Shown one piece after another: positions 8,986-20,952 of a stretch of 64,000 bases of DNA. The stretch spans positions 372,001 to 436,000 of the forward strand of contig CANMIS010000002.1 of assembly GCA_947498065.1 (NCBI GenBank), in the 5' to 3' direction. The notes below the pieces were generated by a model. The model worked only from the letters and a program-made list of their open reading frames with translations. It had not been told where the DNA came from and searched no databases. The DNA comes from an uncultured Erythrobacter sp. GTDB taxonomy: Bacteria; Pseudomonadota; Alphaproteobacteria; Sphingomonadales; Sphingomonadaceae. The position numbers and the translations under genes are program-made. Numbering within the stretch: the first letter of the stretch is position 1; every line of letters begins with the position of its first letter.

Positions 8986-10589
8986 CCGCCCCCGTGTTGA
9001 CCTCGAAACTCGACATTGAAAGCCCAGAAGCAAAGGCGCGCGCCGCGCATAACAAGGCGCTCGCCGCCGACCTGCGTTCGACGGTTGCGGCGGCGGCGCT
9101 TGGCGGGTCAGAGCGCAGCCGCGAGCGGCATGTCTCACGCGGCAAGCTGCTGCCGAGGGAGCGAGTGGAACGCCTGCTTGATCCCGGCTCGCCGTTTCTT
9201 GAGATCGGCCAGCTCGCTGCCAATGGTCTTTACGACACCGACATTCCCGGCGCGGGCATGATCGCAGGGATTGGCCGCGTATCGGGCCGCCAAGTCATGA
9301 TCGTGTGCAATGATGCGACCGTCAAAGGCGGCACCTATTATCCGATGACGGTGAAGAAGCATCTGCGCGCGCAAGAGATTGCGATGGAGAACCGCCTGCC
9401 GTGCATCTATCTGGTCGATAGCGGCGGGGCCAACCTGCCGCATCAGGCCGAGGTCTTTCCGGACCGTGATCACTTTGGCCGGATATTCTTCAACCAAGCC
9501 AACATGAGTGCGCAGGGCATTCCGCAAATCGCCTGCGTCATGGGCAGCTGCACCGCGGGCGGCGCCTATGTGCCCGCGATGTCGGACGAGACGGTGATTG
9601 TACGCGAGCAGGGCACGATCTTCCTTGCGGGGCCGCCGCTGGTGAAGGCGGCGACGGGCGAGGAAATTACCGCTGAGGATCTGGGCGGCGGCGATCTGCA
9701 CGCGAAGAAATCCGGCGTGGTCGATCACCTGGCGGAGAATGATGAGCACGCGCTGACGATTGTACGCGATATCATCTCGCACCTTGGCGAAAACACCGCA
9801 GCCGCGAGTGATATTGCGAGCAAAGACCCGCGCCCGCCGAAGTTTGATGCGGAAGAGTTGTACTCTGTCGTGCCCGATGATGTGCGCGCGCCCTATGATG
9901 TGAAAGAGATCATTGCGCGGCTGGTCGATGGCAGCGAATTTCACGAGTTCAAAGCGCATTATGGCAGCACTCTGGTGTGCGGCTTTGCGCATATCTGGGG
10001 CATGCCGGTCGCGATACTGGCAAACAATGGCGTGCTGTTTTCAGAAAGCGCGCAAAAGGGCGCGCATTTCATTGAGCTGGCGCAGCAACGCCGCATTCCG
10101 CTGTTGTTCCTGCAAAACATCTCCGGCTTTATGGTCGGGGGCAAATATGAGGCAGAAGGCATCGCCAAGCATGGCGCGAAGCTGGTGACGGCGGTTGCGA
10201 CCGCGACCGTGCCCAAGATCACCGTGGTGATCGGCGGGTCTTTCGGCGCGGGCAATTACGGCATGTGCGGGCGTGCGTACTCTCCGCGTTTCCTGTTCAC
10301 CTGGCCCAATGCGCGGATCAGCGTGATGGGCGGAGAGCAAGCCGCATCCGTGCTCGCCACGGTTCACCGCGATGCTGACAAATGGTCGGAGGATGAAGCC
10401 GAGGCGTTCAAGGCGCCGATCCGGCAGAAGTATGAAGACGAAGGCAATCCCTACTACGCTACCGCGCGGCTGTGGGATGACGGAGTGATCGACCCTGCGC
10501 AGACCCGCGATGTGCTGGGGCTCGCCTTCGCGGCGACCCTGGAAGCGCCGATCCCAGAGCGCCCAAGCTTTGGCGTGTTCAGGATGTAG
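8982..10589 (+). CDS. mccB: Methylcrotonyl-CoA carboxylase beta (carboxyltransferase) subunit
   Basis: A 535-residue carboxyltransferase subunit that carboxylates 3-methylcrotonyl-CoA with carboxybiotin carried by the alpha subunit. Typical segments include [23 protein letters not shown], given here only as the start ([19 protein letters not shown]), [35 protein letters not shown] and the oxyanion-forming [16 protein letters not shown]. The length and the [18 protein letters not shown] region fit MccB better than propionyl-CoA carboxylase beta. Overlap with the upstream gene and proximity to ivd place it in leucine catabolism. The biotin-carrying mccA partner, usually close by, is not in this window. 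Confidence 0.93.
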   Translation: MTAPVLTSKLDIESPEAKARAAHNKALAADLRSTVAAAALGGSERSRERHVSRGKLLPRERVERLLDPGSPFLEIGQLAANGLYDTDIPGAGMIAGIGRVSGRQVMIVCNDATVKGGTYYPMTVKKHLRAQEIAMENRLPCIYLVDSGGANLPHQAEVFPDRDHFGRIFFNQANMSAQGIPQIACVMGSCTAGGAYVPAMSDETVIVREQGTIFLAGPPLVKAATGEEITAEDLGGGDLHAKKSGVVDHLAENDEHALTIVRDIISHLGENTAAASDIASKDPRPPKFDAEELYSVVPDDVRAPYDVKEIIARLVDGSEFHEFKAHYGSTLVCGFAHIWGMPVAILANNGVLFSESAQKGAHFIELAQQRRIPLLFLQNISGFMVGGKYEAEGIAKHGAKLVTAVATATVPKITVVIGGSFGAGNYGMCGRAYSPRFLFTWPNARISVMGGEQAASVLATVHRDADKWSEDEAEAFKAPIRQKYEDEGNPYYATARLWDDGVIDPAQTRDVLGLAFAATLEAPIPERPSFGVFRM

Positions 10590-10600
10590 AGGAGGTCGGC

Positions 10601-10840
10601 TTGCTCGATATTGTACATGTCCCTGCGCTGGTGGCTGTTTTGTTGAACAAGGAACGTGAGAAAGGCGCACCTCTCACTGAGCAGGAGGTTATTGAGATAC
10701 GAGATACATCCGAGGCAATTGCAATGACTCGAGAGCAGCATCTCGAAGTGATTGAGGGACGGGGCTACTTGGACATTGATCCTGAAAATGCATGGGAAGC
10801 ATGGCAAGAAGCCCGTAAGGATTTCGAAGACTTGTCCTAA
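10601..10840 (+). CDS. Small conserved-looking protein after mccB
   Basis: A 79-residue acidic protein beginning at TTG with GGAGG five bases upstream, 11 bases after mccB, so it probably ends the operon. The body contains LTEQEVIEIRDTSEAIAMT and a tryptophan-bearing C-terminus (ENAWEAWQEARKDFEDL). No family is recognised. Base composition is visibly less GC-rich than in mccB. The strong ribosome-binding site and tight spacing argue that it is translated. Confidence 0.65.
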   Translation: MLDIVHVPALVAVLLNKEREKGAPLTEQEVIEIRDTSEAIAMTREQHLEVIEGRGYLDIDPENAWEAWQEARKDFEDLS

Positions 10841-10846
10841 ATCGAG

Positions 10847-10936
10847 CGTCACCCTGAACTTGGTTCAGGGTCCATCCCCAAATCCCAACTTTGCTGATTG
10901 ATTGAAGATGGATGCTGAAACGAGTTCAGCATGACG
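10847..10936. repeat. Intergenic palindromic repeat, CCCTGAAC type
   Basis: Two small hairpins nested in an outer inverted repeat. The outer arms are CGTCA (10847-10851) and TGACG (10932-10936); inside are CCCTGAAC-ttg-GTTCAGGG (10852-10870) and TGCTGAA-acgag-TTCAGCA (10913-10931), with TCCATC pairing to GATGGA between them. This is the build of REP-like repeats scattered between genes in many sphingomonads; copy number in this genome cannot be seen. It lies just past the mccB operon and may also act as a transcript end. Confidence 0.75.
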
Positions 10937-11038
10937 AGTAGATAGACGAAGCTTGACTGAAACCCTCACCCCCGCCCTTGCGTAACTGCCTACAATAAGG
11001 GCACAACACCCTCACCCAGTTGCTGGGGGGAGAGAGAA

Positions 11039-11680
11039 TTGACCGAAACCATACCGAGCAAAGAGCTGCGCAAGCCGACGATCCTCTCGCGCATCGTGCG
11101 CCGCATCATCTTGGCGATCTACAAATTTCAGGGCTGGAAAATCGACACTCGCCTGCCCAAGGACATCAAAAAGTATGTTTTGGCTGGCGCGCCGCATTCC
11201 TCCAATTGGGACTTTGTGTTCTTTGTCGGCGCAACTGCCGTCGAAGGGGTGAAGCCAAATTTCATGGGCAAACACACCCTGTTTAAGGGGATCCTTCGCA
11301 ATTTCATGCTCGATATGGGCGGTGTTCCGGTGGACAAGACGAGGAGCAACAGCGCGGTTGAGCAGGTGGCGGACGAGTTTGCCGCACGCGATCACCTGGC
11401 GCTCGTCATGGCGGCAGAGGGAACGCGCAAATCCGATGGCAAATGGAGGTCTGGCTTCTACCATATCGCACAGGCTGCCAAGGTGCCGATTGTGCTCGCC
11501 TGGGTGAGCTGGGAAGACCGAGTAATGGGCTTTAGCGAGCCGATGATCCCCAGCGGCAATTACGGCGAAGATCTGGCAAAAATTGCCGCGTGGCTCCGTT
11601 CCAAACGGCCCGATTATCCGCGCTACAAAGTGCTGGAGGCCCAGGCCCGCGCGATCATCGAGGGCAAGACTGAAGGCTGA
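11039..11680 (+). CDS. Lysophospholipid acyltransferase family protein (PlsC-like)
   Basis: A 213-residue glycerolipid acyltransferase-like protein. The catalytic H-x4-D motif is HSSNWD near residue 53 and the phosphate-binding motif is AAEGTRKSDGKWRSGFYHIA near 124, with LGIDMGG-like turn residues between them (LDMGGVPVDKTR). Members move acyl chains to lysophosphatidic acid or related acceptors at the inner membrane; the shorter length and altered HX4D neighbourhood resemble the YihG/DUF-like branch, so the exact acceptor is unknown. It starts at TTG behind GGGGGGAGAGAG. It stands alone between the mccB operon and a tetR gene. Confidence 0.82.
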   Translation: MTETIPSKELRKPTILSRIVRRIILAIYKFQGWKIDTRLPKDIKKYVLAGAPHSSNWDFVFFVGATAVEGVKPNFMGKHTLFKGILRNFMLDMGGVPVDKTRSNSAVEQVADEFAARDHLALVMAAEGTRKSDGKWRSGFYHIAQAAKVPIVLAWVSWEDRVMGFSEPMIPSGNYGEDLAKIAAWLRSKRPDYPRYKVLEAQARAIIEGKTEG

Positions 11681-11804
11681 GACCGGGCGAGCGAAACTGC
11701 CCGACGCATAATTTGTGGGTCCGCGCTGTAAAAGTGCTGCCTTATGCCTTTAACACGCCTCGCTCCGCCCCTACATTAGCGTCTCGACTAGGAGGGTAGT
11801 CCAG

Positions 11805-12443
11805 ATGCCGTTGAGCAAACAAGCAATCGACAGCGCGCGCGCGCGGATCGTGCAGCTTGCGCTTGATCTGGTGGACCAGCGCGGCGGTGTGATCGAAATG
11901 CAGACCGTCATCGCCGAAAGCGGATTGTCGCGCGCGCGTTTCGATGAAATCTTTGAGAACGAAGACGACTTCTATGATGCCGCGGCGGCGCATTGGCTAA
12001 AGCCGCACAATGATGTGATGGAAGAGGTGATGGCGAGCGATCTGCCGCCCAACCGCAAGATCTACGAATTCTTCCGCCGCCGGTTTGTTATCTCGCGCGA
12101 TCGCTACCGCGAGAACCCGGTCTATTTCGCGATCCTGTGCCGCATGGGCACGGACAATTTCGAACGTATCCGCTCCAACATCGACCTTGCTGATCACTAT
12201 CTGTGCGAGCTCATTGCGGAGGCTCAGGCCGATGGTTTCTTTACCGGTCTGGAGATTGATGAGGCGCTGTCGCTGATCAATCAAATGGTAAGCATCTACA
12301 CATTGCCAGATGCTCTGGTGATGATGGGCGATAAGCTTACGGAAGAAAAACTCGCGCGGATTGTCGACACGATCTTTGCCGGATTGTCAGGCGAAACGGG
12401 ATCTGGAGCCGGCGGGGTCAACACCCTGCGCATCGCGACTTAA
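11805..12443 (+). CDS. TetR/AcrR family transcriptional regulator
   Basis: A 212-residue regulator. The N-terminal helix-turn-helix spans about residues 10-55 (IVQLALDLVDQRGGVIEMQ, ESGLSRARFDEIFENEDDFY), followed by an all-helical ligand or dimerisation domain. An AGGAGGG ribosome-binding site precedes the ATG. The DNA-recognition helix is not a textbook TetR sequence, so its operator cannot be guessed. Its stop overlaps the stop of the convergent M50-like gene by 4 bases. The upstream acyltransferase is a possible target by position alone. Confidence 0.8.
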   Translation: MPLSKQAIDSARARIVQLALDLVDQRGGVIEMQTVIAESGLSRARFDEIFENEDDFYDAAAAHWLKPHNDVMEEVMASDLPPNRKIYEFFRRRFVISRDRYRENPVYFAILCRMGTDNFERIRSNIDLADHYLCELIAEAQADGFFTGLEIDEALSLINQMVSIYTLPDALVMMGDKLTEEKLARIVDTIFAGLSGETGSGAGGVNTLRIAT

Positions 12444-13222
12444 TCCTTGCGATCCCTGAATTGCAGCACATTGTTGGGGCGCGGCAGCGGGCGGCGCGGC
12501 TTGCTTTTGTCAGATAGCGCATATTTCAGGCTCGCCCCGATCATCAGCGTGGATGTCGCGATCAGCGCCCCGGCCCAGAACCAATGCGGCAGCCACAGCG
12601 CCGCTTCGATCGCGCCGGTATCTGACAGCATGGAATTGCCGCCGATCACCGCGCGCTCAGTAAACAGATAGTCGAAGTCGCGCAGCATGCTCATTGCCGC
12701 CAGCATGCCGAGAAATTGCAGCGCGAAGCGGGCCAGCCCATCGGGCGCGCGCCACGCGATCACGCCGATCAGCGCGCCGACCAGCGGCAGCATCGCCAGA
12801 CCCACGCCAGAGCGGACATAGAACACGGTTGAGATCGCAATCGCTCCCGCCAGCGCGAACAGGGCAGGCCGCCAATATCTCGCATTGGCGCTCGCCAGGA
12901 TCAGCGCCGCGCCCACGACGCTGGGCGCCAGCGGACCGCCAGCGGCAATTGCGGCTCGGGTGAATGGGCCAGCATCGCCGTCAAGACGGCTTTCGGCAAC
13001 GCCCGAACCATCGGCATAGATCAGCAGGCGCTCAAATTCCTGACCAGTCAAAATCGCGGTCATGCCGTGCCCCATTTCGTGGAACCATGTGGTTAGGATG
13101 GAGAACGGATAGATGATGTAATTGCCAAACGGCAAAGCGGGGATGAACAGGATCACCACCACGGCCAGGATGAGCCGTCCGACCTGTTCGGCCTGACTGC
13201 CGGGTTTGACCACAGACTGCAT
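12440..13222 (-). CDS. M50B-like membrane zinc protease family protein
   Basis: A 260-residue polytopic membrane protein. WFHEMGHGMTAILTG (about residues 46-60) contains the HExxH zinc-binding motif (HEMGH), and the protein has about six hydrophobic segments, matching the peptidase M50B-like group. Classical site-2 proteases also have a distal D-G metal ligand motif; none is evident here, so proteolytic activity is uncertain. The substrate is unknown. Its stop overlaps that of the convergent tetR gene. Confidence 0.75.
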   Translation of the reverse strand: MQSVVKPGSQAEQVGRLILAVVVILFIPALPFGNYIIYPFSILTTWFHEMGHGMTAILTGQEFERLLIYADGSGVAESRLDGDAGPFTRAAIAAGGPLAPSVVGAALILASANARYWRPALFALAGAIAISTVFYVRSGVGLAMLPLVGALIGVIAWRAPDGLARFALQFLGMLAAMSMLRDFDYLFTERAVIGGNSMLSDTGAIEAALWLPHWFWAGALIATSTLMIGASLKYALSDKSKPRRPLPRPNNVLQFRDRKD

Positions 13223-13328
13223 TACTGTGCGCTATCCGATGTTGCTTGGCTGTCTCTCACCCGTCCAACATGGGCAGGACGAGCGACTTTTTCAATCCGC
13301 TGGCGGATCGGTGCGCCCGCGCATCGCG

Positions 13329-14423
13329 TCAGTACGTCGGCGCGGCAGGAACGCTATCCTCGCCATCGGCGCGTTGTTCCTGCAGGATTGACCAGCTGGC
13401 AAGGAACAGTCCAGCGACCAGCGGGCCCAGGACAATGCCGGAAAAGCCAGCAAAAGCGATCCCGCCCAATGTCGTGACCAGGATGATCCAATCGGGAATG
13501 CCGGTGTCGCGGCCCACCAGGATCGGGCGCAGAACATTGTCGGCCATGCCGATCACCAATGCGCCGGAAAACAGCACGAACAGGCCCTGCCATATATCGC
13601 CTACTGCGAGCAGATAGAGCGCCGCTGGCAGCCACACGAGAGCTGTGCCCACCGCCGGGATCAGCGAGAGGATCGCCATCACCACTCCGAACAGGATCGC
13701 GGAGGGAATGCCCGCGATCCAGAATGTGATTGCGCCCAAAGCCCCTTGAACCACACCAACAACCAGCGAGCCCTTGATCGTCGCGCGTACGATAGAGAGG
13801 AATTTCTCTGCCAGACGGTCCGCAATCGGGCGCTCCAATGGCAGGCTGGAGAGGATCGTCTCGCCCACCCGCTTGCCATCGCGGATCAAGAAGTATGTGA
13901 CATACAGCCCGATGGTGAAGCTGAGGAAGAAGCCGAGCGCCCCGCCGCCCACGGCGACCGCTTGGCGCGCGATGATCCCGGCGCTTTCGCCGATCACGTC
14001 CTGCGCGCGGGCCTGAAGATTAGAGAGGTCGGTCCAGCCTGATGCCTCCAGCGCTTCGCGGATCGACAGCGGAACGGCGGCATAGATTGTGTTGAACCAG
14101 GCGGCGATATCAATCTCGCCATTCTGGAAGGCGGCGACCACGGTGGCCGCCTCGTCAATCACCAATCCGCCAATAAACATCGCCGGCAGCAGCACCGCAA
14201 ATGTGATGATCAGCATGGTGATCCCGGCCGCCGGGTTCATCCGTCCGCCAACCCGCGCCAGCACCCAGCGGTGCAGCGGGCGGAACATGACGGCGGCCAG
14301 CGCAGCCCACAGCAGCGGGTTAAAAAACGGCCAGACAATCACCAGCAACAAGACGGTGACAGCGGCGACCAGCAATAGGAAGCTAGACTGTTCTAGCGGG
14401 GTTTTGTGATGGACTTCGCTCAT
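13329..14423 (-). CDS. AI-2E family (UPF0118) transporter
   Basis: A 364-residue membrane protein with paired helices at the N-terminus, a soluble middle region and five or so C-terminal helices, containing the family segment GIPSAILFGVVMAILSLIP, VGTALVWLPAALYLL and DNVLRPILVGRDTGIPDW. The family includes the E. coli TqsA/YdiK proteins and proteins implicated in sodium/proton exchange; export of autoinducer-2 is not established for most members. No operon partner is evident; 106 bases separate it from the M50-like gene downstream. Confidence 0.88.
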   Translation of the reverse strand: MSEVHHKTPLEQSSFLLLVAAVTVLLLVIVWPFFNPLLWAALAAVMFRPLHRWVLARVGGRMNPAAGITMLIITFAVLLPAMFIGGLVIDEAATVVAAFQNGEIDIAAWFNTIYAAVPLSIREALEASGWTDLSNLQARAQDVIGESAGIIARQAVAVGGGALGFFLSFTIGLYVTYFLIRDGKRVGETILSSLPLERPIADRLAEKFLSIVRATIKGSLVVGVVQGALGAITFWIAGIPSAILFGVVMAILSLIPAVGTALVWLPAALYLLAVGDIWQGLFVLFSGALVIGMADNVLRPILVGRDTGIPDWIILVTTLGGIAFAGFSGIVLGPLVAGLFLASWSILQEQRADGEDSVPAAPTY

Positions 14424-14537
14424 AGAGTTCCATCTCGGCTAAAACACGGGCGGTTTCAAGAGTCTCCGCGCCATAAGGCCCGCCAGCGATGACGGATGGG
14501 TAGGGGGATTGGAGCCGCCGAGCGGCCCCGCTAGCCT

Positions 14538-17201
<2,664 letters not shown>

Positions 17202-17220
17202 TCACTTGCATTCTGAGTGC

Positions 17221-17244
17221 TATAATTATAGTTAGCTATCTAAC
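17221..17244 (+). promoter_or_regulatory. Likely promoter with palindromic operator before the nitroreductase-marR-ligase genes
   Basis: An AT-rich patch in GC-rich surroundings contains TATAAT and TATAGT -10-like hexamers (17221-17232) overlapping the inverted repeat GTTAG-ctat-CTAAC (17231-17244). A TTGCAT lies at 17206-17211. The size and symmetry fit a MarR-family operator and a marR gene lies in the transcription unit, so autoregulation is a reasonable inference. The exact -10/-35 pair cannot be fixed by eye. Confidence 0.5.
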
Positions 17245-17264
17245 TAAATACAGGACATGGTGAA

Positions 17265-18395
17265 ATGACAGTTTCGCGCAGAGGCGTTTTGGCCGCCGGT
17301 TTAGGCGGAATGGCATTGGTGGCGGCAGGTGGGGCCTGGCGAGTGACGCGCACGCCGCAAACCGCCTTTGGGCCGTGGCATCTCGATCCTTCCCCGCCGC
17401 AGGACGTGCGGCTGGATGCGTTTCGCCATGCGATCCTGGCCCCCAATCCGCACAACCGCCAGCCCTGGGTGATACAATTAGTGGGCGAAAATGAAGCTAT
17501 TATCACGGCTGACCTTTTGCGCGATTTGCCCATCACTGATCCGTTTGATCGCCAGATCACCATCGGTTTTGGGACCTTCCTGGAAACCGCGCGCATCGCC
17601 GCAGCACAGCGCGGCGTCGAGATGACAATCGATCCCTTCCCGGAAGGCGGCAGCCCGCAATCGCTCGACATGCGGCCGATTGCCCACCTTACTTTCGCGC
17701 CCAGTGCGGCGCAGCAGCCCGACCCACTGTTTGCGCAAATCACTCGGCGCCGCTCCAACAAAGGGGAATATGATCTGATGCGGAAGGTCGCGCGCAGCGA
17801 TCTGGAAGCGATCATCGCATCGGGCGGATCATTCTCCAATGACGGCGCATTCCTTGATCAGCTGCGCACAGAAATTGTGGCCGGTATTGAAACTGAAATG
17901 ATGACTCACGCAGCCAATATGGAAAGCGTTGAGCTGATGCGGATTGGCCATGCAGAAGTGGATGCCAATCCCGATGGGATCGAGCTGCATGGGCCAATGA
18001 TCGAAGCAGGCAAGCTAACTGGTCTCGTTACCCGCGCCGAGCTGGCCGATCCTCAAAGTTCGGGATTTCAGCAAGGCCTCGATATGATGCGCGAAGCCTA
18101 TGGCTCGATCCCCTCGCTGATCTGGATCACCACACCCGGTAATTCGCGTGCTGACCAACTTGAGGCGGGGCGCCAATATGTTCGGGCAAATTTGCGAGCA
18201 ACCGCATTGGGCCTCGGCATGCATCCGATGAGCCAGAGCCTGCAGGAATATGCTGAGGTTCAACCGATGTATCGCCGGGTGCACAGCCTTTTGGGCGTTA
18301 GCGGGAAGCAGCGAGTTCAGATGCTGGCGCGAGTGGGCTATGGACCTGAGACCGGACCGGCGCCGCGCTGGCCGTTGGAGACCCATTTGGCATGA
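17265..18395 (+). CDS. Tat-exported nitroreductase-family (Acg-like) protein
   Basis: A 376-residue protein with a twin-arginine signal (SRRGVLAAGLGGMALVAAGGA, quoted to SRRGVLAAGLGGMALV) and the motif APNPHNRQPWVIQ near residue 60, which resembles the FMN-contacting start of nitroreductase-fold proteins in the Acg group. Acg-like proteins carry two degenerate nitroreductase modules and are thought to hold FMN; export through Tat would fit folding with a bound cofactor. The catalytic chemistry is unknown. The stop overlaps a marR gene (ATGA), indicating coupled expression. Confidence 0.78.
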   Translation: MTVSRRGVLAAGLGGMALVAAGGAWRVTRTPQTAFGPWHLDPSPPQDVRLDAFRHAILAPNPHNRQPWVIQLVGENEAIITADLLRDLPITDPFDRQITIGFGTFLETARIAAAQRGVEMTIDPFPEGGSPQSLDMRPIAHLTFAPSAAQQPDPLFAQITRRRSNKGEYDLMRKVARSDLEAIIASGGSFSNDGAFLDQLRTEIVAGIETEMMTHAANMESVELMRIGHAEVDANPDGIELHGPMIEAGKLTGLVTRAELADPQSSGFQQGLDMMREAYGSIPSLIWITTPGNSRADQLEAGRQYVRANLRATALGLGMHPMSQSLQEYAEVQPMYRRVHSLLGVSGKQRVQMLARVGYGPETGPAPRWPLETHLA

Positions 18396-18838
18396 CCTCG
18401 CGCGACACGCTTGCATTTGGTGTATTCACCGAAATCGGCATCATTGATCAGCTGGCCAGCCATGCCTTCACCCAAGTTCTGCCGCGCAGCATAAGCATCG
18501 CGCAGTTCGGCATCCTCAATCACTTTGTCCGCCTGGGCCATGACTATCGCACGCCTGCACAACTGGCCGAGGATTTTCAGGTCAGCCGCCCAACCATGAG
18601 TAACACCTTATCCCGGCTCGAACGATCTGGTTTGGTCGAGATCATGGCTAATCCTGATGATGGGCGCGGAAAACGGGTAAGCATCACGGATAAGGGCCGT
18701 ACCATGCGTGAACAGTGCATCGCCGGATTGGCCGGGCCAGTTGCGGATATGAATGCTCAAGTGCCGCCGGAACTGCTGGAGAAAATCCATCCGCTCTTGA
18801 CGCAGCTGCGCGAAATCATGGACCAGATGCGCAACTAA
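18392..18838 (+). CDS. MarR family transcriptional regulator
   Basis: A 148-residue winged-helix regulator. The HTH region is TPAQLAEDFQVSRPTMSNTL followed by the wing ANPDDGRGKRVSITDKGR, whose D-x-R-x-K pattern is the hallmark of MarR proteins. It overlaps the nitroreductase-like gene by 4 bases and lies 28 bases before an acyl-CoA ligase gene. MarR proteins often respond to aromatic acids or acyl-CoA thioesters, which would suit the neighbouring ligase; the inducer is not evident from sequence. Confidence 0.9.
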   Translation: MTSRDTLAFGVFTEIGIIDQLASHAFTQVLPRSISIAQFGILNHFVRLGHDYRTPAQLAEDFQVSRPTMSNTLSRLERSGLVEIMANPDDGRGKRVSITDKGRTMREQCIAGLAGPVADMNAQVPPELLEKIHPLLTQLREIMDQMRN

Positions 18839-18866
18839 CGTTGGATCAAACCATCAGGACACATCC

Positions 18867-20411
18867 ATGCAGACGCTATTGCAGGCAGAATTCGGTAATT
18901 TCTCATCGGTGATCGAGCATTGGGCACAGCACCAGCCCGATAAGCCCGCATTGCTTGATGAGCAGGGCACGGTCACTTGGGCTGAATTGGACCAATTGAC
19001 CGCAAGGTTGGCGGCCCGCCTGGTGGAGACGGGTCTGGAGCGCGGGCAATCGGTCGCGATCCTTGGCACGTCCTGCATCAATTATGCTTTGGTGTTTCTG
19101 GCCGCCGTGCGCGCTGGCGGCGTGGCTGCCCCGCTGACGACCAGCGCGTCGCCTGAGCAATTGGCGGGGATGGCGAAGGACTCCGGCGCGCAGCATTTGT
19201 TTATCGAGGGCGCGAAGGCGGAAGAGCTGGCGGCTGGGTTCTTGCCAGAGCTTGAGCATGTTCCGCTCGAAGATGTGCGCAGCTGGATGGCTCCTGTTGG
19301 CACGCCTGCACCTGATTTCGAGCCCGATCCCAAAGACTCCTTCAACATCATCTATTCCAGCGGGACGACCGGCATTCCCAAGGGAATCGTCCATTCGCAT
19401 CAGATGCGCTGGCGGCAATTTGCCACGACCGCTGCCTCTTATCTGGAGGCGGGGCTGGAAGTCCGTTCGCTTGCTAGCACGCCGCTCTATTCCAACACGA
19501 CTATGGTCGCCTTCCTGCCGCCGCTGCTGGCGGGTGGGACAGTGCGCATTATGGGCAAATTTGATTGTGAGCGCTGGCTCACCCACGCGCAGGCGGACCG
19601 CATTAATGTGACTATGCTGGTCCCGGTGCAATATCAGCGGCTCATGGGTTTTGCGCAGTTCGATGATTTTGATCTCTCGTCGCTCGCGCTCAAATATTGC
19701 ACTTCTGCGCCGTTTTCCGCCGAGCTGAAACGCGCAGTGCTTGCGCGCATGCCGGGCGGGCTGATCGAGATCTATTCGATGACCGAAGGCGGGGTCGTGT
19801 GCCTGCTGGCGTGTCACGAATTTCCAGACAAGCTGCACACGGTCGGGCGGCCTGCGCCGGGCAGCGAGCTCAAAGTGCTGGATGATGAAGACAGACCCGT
19901 GCCCGCTGGCACGCCGGGCAATCTGATCGGGCGTTCCCACACCATGATGGCGGGCTATAAAAACCAGCCTGGCAAAACCGCCGAGGCGCAATGGACCGAT
20001 CCCGCGACCGGCGAGGCGTGGATGCGGATGGGCGATATTGGCCGCGTTGATGAGGATGGCTTTGTCGAGCTGGTCGGACGGGCCAAAGACATGATTATCT
20101 CTGGCGGGTTCAACATCTACCCCAGCGATCTGGAGGCGGAGCTGGAGAAAGAGGCCGACGTAACCGAAGCAGCCGTGGTCGGGATCACGTCAAAGCAATG
20201 GGGCGAGACCCCGGTTGGCTTTGTGGTTCTGGAAGGGGCAGCGCGCGATGTGGCCGAAATATGCGGCGCAGTGAACGCGCGGCTGGGCAAAACCCAGCGT
20301 GTCTCAGCGCTATATGTGATTGATGAAATGCCCCGTAGCCATATTGGCAAATTGCTCAAAACGGAGCTGCGCGAACGGGCGGAACGCGTGGCGGTAAGCG
20401 CCGCGCTCTAA
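18867..20411 (+). CDS. Class I adenylate-forming acyl-CoA ligase
   Basis: A 514-residue ATP-dependent acid-CoA ligase. The AMP-binding P-loop is IIYSSGTTGIPKG near residue 160, the A5 motif is IYSMTEGG, the hinge region shows MRMGDIGRVDEDGF and GRAKDMIISGGFNIYPSDLE, and the catalytic lysine lies in RSHIGKLLKTELRE near the C-terminus. This set is complete, so an active ligase is expected; the acid is unknown. Placement 28 bases after marR suggests an operon under that regulator, possibly for an aromatic or alkyl carboxylate. Confidence 0.9.
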   Translation: MQTLLQAEFGNFSSVIEHWAQHQPDKPALLDEQGTVTWAELDQLTARLAARLVETGLERGQSVAILGTSCINYALVFLAAVRAGGVAAPLTTSASPEQLAGMAKDSGAQHLFIEGAKAEELAAGFLPELEHVPLEDVRSWMAPVGTPAPDFEPDPKDSFNIIYSSGTTGIPKGIVHSHQMRWRQFATTAASYLEAGLEVRSLASTPLYSNTTMVAFLPPLLAGGTVRIMGKFDCERWLTHAQADRINVTMLVPVQYQRLMGFAQFDDFDLSSLALKYCTSAPFSAELKRAVLARMPGGLIEIYSMTEGGVVCLLACHEFPDKLHTVGRPAPGSELKVLDDEDRPVPAGTPGNLIGRSHTMMAGYKNQPGKTAEAQWTDPATGEAWMRMGDIGRVDEDGFVELVGRAKDMIISGGFNIYPSDLEAELEKEADVTEAAVVGITSKQWGETPVGFVVLEGAARDVAEICGAVNARLGKTQRVSALYVIDEMPRSHIGKLLKTELRERAERVAVSAAL

Positions 20412-20414
20412 GTT

Positions 20415-20864
20415 TTATTCGCCCGTGTCGTTGTTAACCGCATCATACCAAGCGGCAGCGCCGATTACTGCGCCAACCAAAATAACTCCGCCGATCACGA
20501 GGAAAGTTTCACCGGTGTTGAGATTGTTCTTCGTATCGGGCGCGGCCAAAGGTTGGCCGTTGATCATGAAACGATCACTGCCATCCAGTGTAAAACCCAG
20601 CCGCCGTTCTTGCCACTGAGTTTGATCATTGCGGAATGTAAAATCGAGTTCGTCTGATGCCGTTCGCGAGCGAGTGATCAGCTCCACTCTCGGCGCGGTT
20701 TGTGTGCGATCAGCCGAATGCCCCAGTGGAATGGTGATCGCAGCGGCAACCTGCGTCTCTCCCTGTGCTCTATCCAAAGCAGGATTGATGGATTGCGCCA
20801 ATCCGGTGGCAGGCATCATTCCGGCAATTGTGAGCAATGCAGCTCTCGTGACGATGTTTGGCAT
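20415..20864 (-). CDS. Hypothetical secreted or membrane-anchored protein
   Basis: A 149-residue protein with an N-terminal signal-like segment (ALLTIAGMMPATGLAQS) and a C-terminal hydrophobic helix (TFLVIGGVILVGAVIGAAAWY) before a short acidic tail. The middle is rich in polar beta-like sequence (DFTFRNDQTQWQERRLGFTL). No family is recognised. Its stop lies 3 bases from the stop of the convergent ligase gene. A helix at the very end suggests attachment to a membrane with the body outside the cytoplasm. Confidence 0.65.
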   Translation of the reverse strand: MPNIVTRAALLTIAGMMPATGLAQSINPALDRAQGETQVAAAITIPLGHSADRTQTAPRVELITRSRTASDELDFTFRNDQTQWQERRLGFTLDGSDRFMINGQPLAAPDTKNNLNTGETFLVIGGVILVGAVIGAAAWYDAVNNDTGE

Positions 20865-20952
20865 ATTGCCCCGCTTTGCCTGAGAGATAGTCCCATGACG
20901 CTACGGCCACGTGGCTCATGTGTAAAGCGATGCTTCGTAAGGGGAAGGGGGG

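Noticed and set aside
18903-19991. Long open frame opposite the acyl-CoA ligase
   Set aside because: Antisense of a gene with complete motifs; no ribosome-binding site and no family pattern.
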